Positions 60,959 to 64,000 of a stretch of DNA of 64,000 nt are shown piece after piece. This stretch comes from Citrobacter amalonaticus. GTDB taxonomy: Bacteria; Pseudomonadota; Gammaproteobacteria; Enterobacterales; Enterobacteriaceae. The notes beneath the pieces are model-generated. The model was not told the DNA's origin. It saw nothing but the letters and a program-made list of their open reading frames with translations, and did no database searches. The position numbers and the translations under genes are program-made. The stretch covers positions 248,001 through 312,000 of the forward strand of contig NZ_JAGTXM010000004.1 in assembly GCF_018252635.1 (NCBI RefSeq). The letters are read 5' to 3'. Position 1 is the first letter of the stretch; the number at the start of each line of letters is the position of its first letter.

Positions 60959-62950
60959 TTATCGCTTTTTCCTGTTGAGATAACGTTTGTACCAGCGCTC
61001 AAACACCGCTGCAGGCATCGGTTTAGCAAATAGAAAACCCTGCCGCTCATTAACGCCGTTTTTCGTCAGAAAAGCATCCTCTTTGGCGCTCTCCACACCT
61101 TCGGCGATCACCTGTAGGTTCAACGCCTGCGCTACGGCGACGATGGCCCGCACCATTGATTGCGACACTGATTTTTTGTGAATGTCGCGCACGAAAATTT
61201 GGTCCAGTTTGATGGCATCGATTGGGAAACGGGTCAGTTGCGAGAGCGAGGAATAACCGGTGCCAAAGTCATCCAGGTGAACCTGAGCACCAAGCTGGCT
61301 AAACTGTTGAATGACGGACAGCGCGAGCGCTTCGTTCTCAATCAGGCAACTTTCCGTCAGTTCGACATCGATAGGACAATATTCAAAATTGAGCTCGTGC
61401 AGGACGCGCTTCAGGTCAGTGAAAATGGTCTGGTCAGCCAGTTGCCGGGCAGAGATGTTAACCGCCACTCGCAGGTTGATGCCTTTATCACGCCATTTCG
61501 CGACCTGGCGTACCACGTCGAGGATCACCCAGCGACCAAGCGGCACAATCAGCCCGGACTCTTCGGCGTACGAGATGAACTCCAGCGGTGGAATAAGCCC
61601 GCGTTCAGGGGACTGCCAGCGTACCAGTGCCTCAAGGCCGCGAACGTCACCCCGCCAGGTGACTTTTGGCTGATAGTGAATCAGCAACTGATCGTTCTCC
61701 AGTGCTTTGCGCAGGTTGGTGTCCAGCCACAGGTATTCGAATACCCGATCGTTCATCTCCGGCGAGAAGACACAGAACTGCCCGCGTCCGCCTTCTTTGG
61801 CGGTGTACATTGCGGTATCGGCATTGCGGATCAGGTTGCCGCTATCCTCACCGTGCTGAGGCGCCATCGCGATACCCACAGAACAACCCGTGTAGACTTC
61901 TATCAGGCCGATACGAAAGGGCTGGCGTAATCGGGTGAGGATCCGCGAGGCGACAGCCTCAAGCGAGCTCTGGGACGTCTGACTGGCCAGTACAATAAAC
62001 TCATCACCACCAAGCCGCGCCAGCAGTTGATCCTCTTCCAGACAGCTCAGGAGCGCTAACGACACGGCCTGCAAAAGCTGGTCGCCAAACATATGGCCAT
62101 AGGCGTCGTTCACCTTTTTGAAGTTATCAAGGTCGAGATAAACAATGCCGACCTGGCTGTCGCCTGCCTGCTCGATGGCCTCATTGATCAGCTCATGGAT
62201 AGCGTTGCGGTTTGGCAGGCCGGTGATGGTGTCGGTATTTGCCAGGACGCGTAACCGCTCCTGCGCGCGCCGCTCTTCAGTGATGTCCGTACCGGAACAG
62301 ATCAGGTAGATTTCGTTCTTCCCACTGCCGCTGTGGACAAATTTATTGCGGAACAGGAACAGGCGCTGTCCTTTACGGGTTTTTACCCAGCGTTCAACTT
62401 CATACGAATTACCGTTGCGAAATAAACCGCTGATGTTACGACGTGAGGCGGCAGCCTCCCGGCGGCTCATAAAGAGTTTAAATACGCTCTGCCCAATCAC
62501 TTCCTGCTCTTTCAACCCGGTATACTCTTCACACAGACGATTGAAGCGTTGAATGTTACCCCGGCTGTCGAGGATCACAATCGCAGAGTTAGCTTCCGTC
62601 ACCACCTGTTCAGCGAACGACAGTCCTTTAACCAGATCGCGCGCCACGGAAGGGGTATCGTGCCAGGCCGACGCGCTGCCAGCCCATTCATGCTTGTTAA
62701 TTTTGCGGCCCACCAGATGCACCGGGACATCGTTGTCTTCAAAAGGGAGCGTCATCATCAGACTGGAGGTGATGACCGTCATTTCGCGGATTCGTTCGGC
62801 TTGCTCGGGGGAAAGTTCAACGCTCTCCGCCCGGTCGGTCGCTTCGGTGACGGACAAATGCAGGGTGTTGGAATCTTCTGACAAACGCCAGTAAGGCGTG
62901 TGAGTACCCAGAAAGTTATACAACGTTGCGGACTCCAGAATGTCTTTCAT
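60959..62950 (-). CDS. pdeR: Cyclic di-GMP phosphodiesterase PdeR (Gmr), PAS-GGDEF-EAL
   Basis: PdeR is a c-di-GMP hydrolase and trigger enzyme that controls curli through DgcM and MlrA in E. coli. It has 663 residues. The PAS domain at about 110-225 is followed by a GGDEF domain (GGDEF at 314-318) and an EAL domain with EAL at 440-442, plus DDFGTGYSSL and an intact C-terminal part. Both catalytic motifs look intact. E. coli PdeR is 661 residues. It lies upstream of yciZ on the same strand. Confidence 0.95.
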   Translation of the reverse strand: MKDILESATLYNFLGTHTPYWRLSEDSNTLHLSVTEATDRAESVELSPEQAERIREMTVITSSLMMTLPFEDNDVPVHLVGRKINKHEWAGSASAWHDTPSVARDLVKGLSFAEQVVTEANSAIVILDSRGNIQRFNRLCEEYTGLKEQEVIGQSVFKLFMSRREAAASRRNISGLFRNGNSYEVERWVKTRKGQRLFLFRNKFVHSGSGKNEIYLICSGTDITEERRAQERLRVLANTDTITGLPNRNAIHELINEAIEQAGDSQVGIVYLDLDNFKKVNDAYGHMFGDQLLQAVSLALLSCLEEDQLLARLGGDEFIVLASQTSQSSLEAVASRILTRLRQPFRIGLIEVYTGCSVGIAMAPQHGEDSGNLIRNADTAMYTAKEGGRGQFCVFSPEMNDRVFEYLWLDTNLRKALENDQLLIHYQPKVTWRGDVRGLEALVRWQSPERGLIPPLEFISYAEESGLIVPLGRWVILDVVRQVAKWRDKGINLRVAVNISARQLADQTIFTDLKRVLHELNFEYCPIDVELTESCLIENEALALSVIQQFSQLGAQVHLDDFGTGYSSLSQLTRFPIDAIKLDQIFVRDIHKKSVSQSMVRAIVAVAQALNLQVIAEGVESAKEDAFLTKNGVNERQGFLFAKPMPAAVFERWYKRYLNRKKR

Positions 62951-63196
62951 AAGGAACTCCCTCCCGTGTAATGCTCTGACAACCCTTAATGGAAGGGATC
63001 GCTACCGTTCAGTCAAACTCATGCTGCTGAACATCTTGTTTTGTTTATGTATTTATTTGTAATTCAGAATCAGGAAAAAGCCCAGGCGAGGTTGAAAATA
63101 TATCCGCCTGACAGTCAGAGTGTAGTGAGAGAATGGCGATTATGGGAAAGAAAACGGCCTTTCCTGAAAAGAAAAGACCGTTACAGTGAGGGGGCG

Positions 63197-64000
63197 TCAG
63201 GCGGCAGGGCGAGCGATGATGCTGCGCGTTTCCATCCGTACTTCGGCGATGGTGACATCAATCACATCCGTCACTTTATAGACGGTTTCACCTTTGATCT
63301 GGATGGTGCCGCTCTCCTGACTGCAAACCAGTTCGTCGCGAACCGCATGCAGGAACGGTGCTGGGATAAAGGCAACCGCGCCGTTATCCACCAGGCGTAC
63401 CCGCATCCCACCACGGCTAACATCAATGATTTCCGCTGCGAAACGGGTATCCGTACCGACTTTATCGTTCAGGAAGCGGGCATACAACCAGTCGCCGACA
63501 TCGCGCTCCGCCATGCGGTTCAGGCGACGGCGTTCGGCCATCTGCACGGTGATCTCTTGCTGTGGACGATTAATGCTTTCACCTTTAATGACCGCTTTCA
63601 GCAGGCGATGGTTGATCATATCCCCATACTTACGAATCGGCGAGGTCCAGGTGGCGTAAGCCTCCAGGCCCAGGCCAAAATGCGGGCCCGGTTCAATGCT
63701 GATTTCCGCAAAGGACTGGAAACGACGAATGCGGCTGTCGAGGAAGCCCGACGGCTGCGCATCCAGTTCACGACGCAGTTTGCAGAAGCCTTCGAGGGTC
63801 AGGACTTCTTCGGCGTTGACATGCATCCCATGGGATTGCAGCAGCGCGGCCAGCGCATCAGCATTGGCCGGATCAAAGCCCATGTGAACGTTGTAAATGC
63901 CAAAGCCGAGTTTGTCGCGCAGTATGCGTGCAGCGCAGATGTTGGCGGCAATCATTGACTCTTCGACAATCCGGTTCGCGATCCGCCGCGGTTCCGCAAC
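63197..64000 (-). CDS. rnb: Exoribonuclease II, 3' part (5' end beyond window)
   Basis: RNase II degrades RNA 3' to 5'. The frame stays open to the right edge: bases 63956-64000 read [13 protein letters not shown] just before [12 protein letters not shown], so the ATG at 63955 is internal. About 267 C-terminal residues are present of roughly 644. They include the end of the RNB catalytic domain ([17 protein letters not shown]) and the S1 domain at the C-terminus ([16 protein letters not shown]). Confidence 0.96.
   Translation of the reverse strand, partial: VAEPRRIANRIVEESMIAANICAARILRDKLGFGIYNVHMGFDPANADALAALLQSHGMHVNAEEVLTLEGFCKLRRELDAQPSGFLDSRIRRFQSFAEISIEPGPHFGLGLEAYATWTSPIRKYGDMINHRLLKAVIKGESINRPQQEITVQMAERRRLNRMAERDVGDWLYARFLNDKVGTDTRFAAEIIDVSRGGMRVRLVDNGAVAFIPAPFLHAVRDELVCSQESGTIQIKGETVYKVTDVIDVTIAEVRMETRSIIARPAA

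Noticed and set aside
63041-63958. 305-codon plus-strand frame over rnb
   Set aside because: It is antisense to the conserved RNase II C-terminal region; rnb is unambiguous.

Overview
This window is chromosomal DNA from an enteric gammaproteobacterium (Enterobacteriaceae). Gene content and order follow the Escherichia/Salmonella narGHJI - opp - tonB - trp - topA - acnA - pyrF - rnb segment almost gene for gene. Protein divergence from E. coli, a katN-type manganese catalase gene beside yciGFE, an IroN/FepA-like receptor next to yciA and a Kv-type channel gene after oppF point to Citrobacter or a close relative. That genus assignment is inference from remembered gene order and sequence, not from a search. 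No insertion sequence, prophage, integron or CRISPR array was seen; this is mostly core chromosome with a few accessory insertions.

Layout. 1-2.5 kb: end of the respiratory nitrate reductase operon (narH partial, narJ, narI). 2.5-3.8 kb: a stand-alone AAA-type ATPase gene, a REP pair, and a tRNA-Tyr operon on the minus strand with two intact genes, one chimeric tRNA remnant and an rtT-like repeat. 3.9-9 kb: purU, ychJ, the RpoS-turnover pair rssA-rssB, galU and hns. 9.6-14.2 kb: tdk, adhE, ychE. 14.9-20.5 kb: the oligopeptide transporter oppABCDF. 20.5-30 kb: a voltage-gated-type channel, yciU, clsA, yciY, yciI, tonB, yciA, a Fur-box-linked catecholate siderophore receptor, yciB, yciC and ompW. 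30-34.5 kb: a stress cluster (katN-like, yciE, yciF, yciG) and a membrane GGDEF protein. 34.5-41.2 kb: trpLEDCBA with promoter, operator and attenuator. 41.3-46.8 kb: rnmA (yciV), yciO, rluB, btuR, yciK, sohB, yciN. 47-54.7 kb: topA, cysB, three tiny genes (ymiA, yciX, ymiC) and acnA. 54.7-64 kb: ribA, pgpB, lapA-lapB, pyrF-yciH, osmB, deoT (yciT), yciZ, pdeR and the 3' part of rnb, which runs off the right edge.

How the genes relate. Iron: tonB energises the receptor encoded about 0.6 kb away, and a strong Fur box precedes the receptor. Anaerobiosis: narHJI and adhE are fermentation/nitrate genes. Envelope: opp, clsA, yciB, ompW, lapA/lapB, pgpB and osmB. c-di-GMP: two GGDEF proteins, the membrane one near 33-34.5 kb and pdeR. 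Tryptophan: five structural genes with translational couplings (TGATG overlaps at trpE/trpD and trpB/trpA) behind a TrpR operator and a ribosome-controlled attenuator.

The most notable observations are a trp leader peptide with one Trp codon instead of the usual tandem pair, and a chimeric tRNA-Tyr remnant with a GCA anticodon whose T-arm is interrupted by a hairpin-forming segment shared with the rtT-like repeat. Lesser ones are an unrecognised 59-codon ORF ending on a perfect inverted repeat upstream of the GGDEF gene, and an 18-codon ORF upstream of hns that copies the hns start region.
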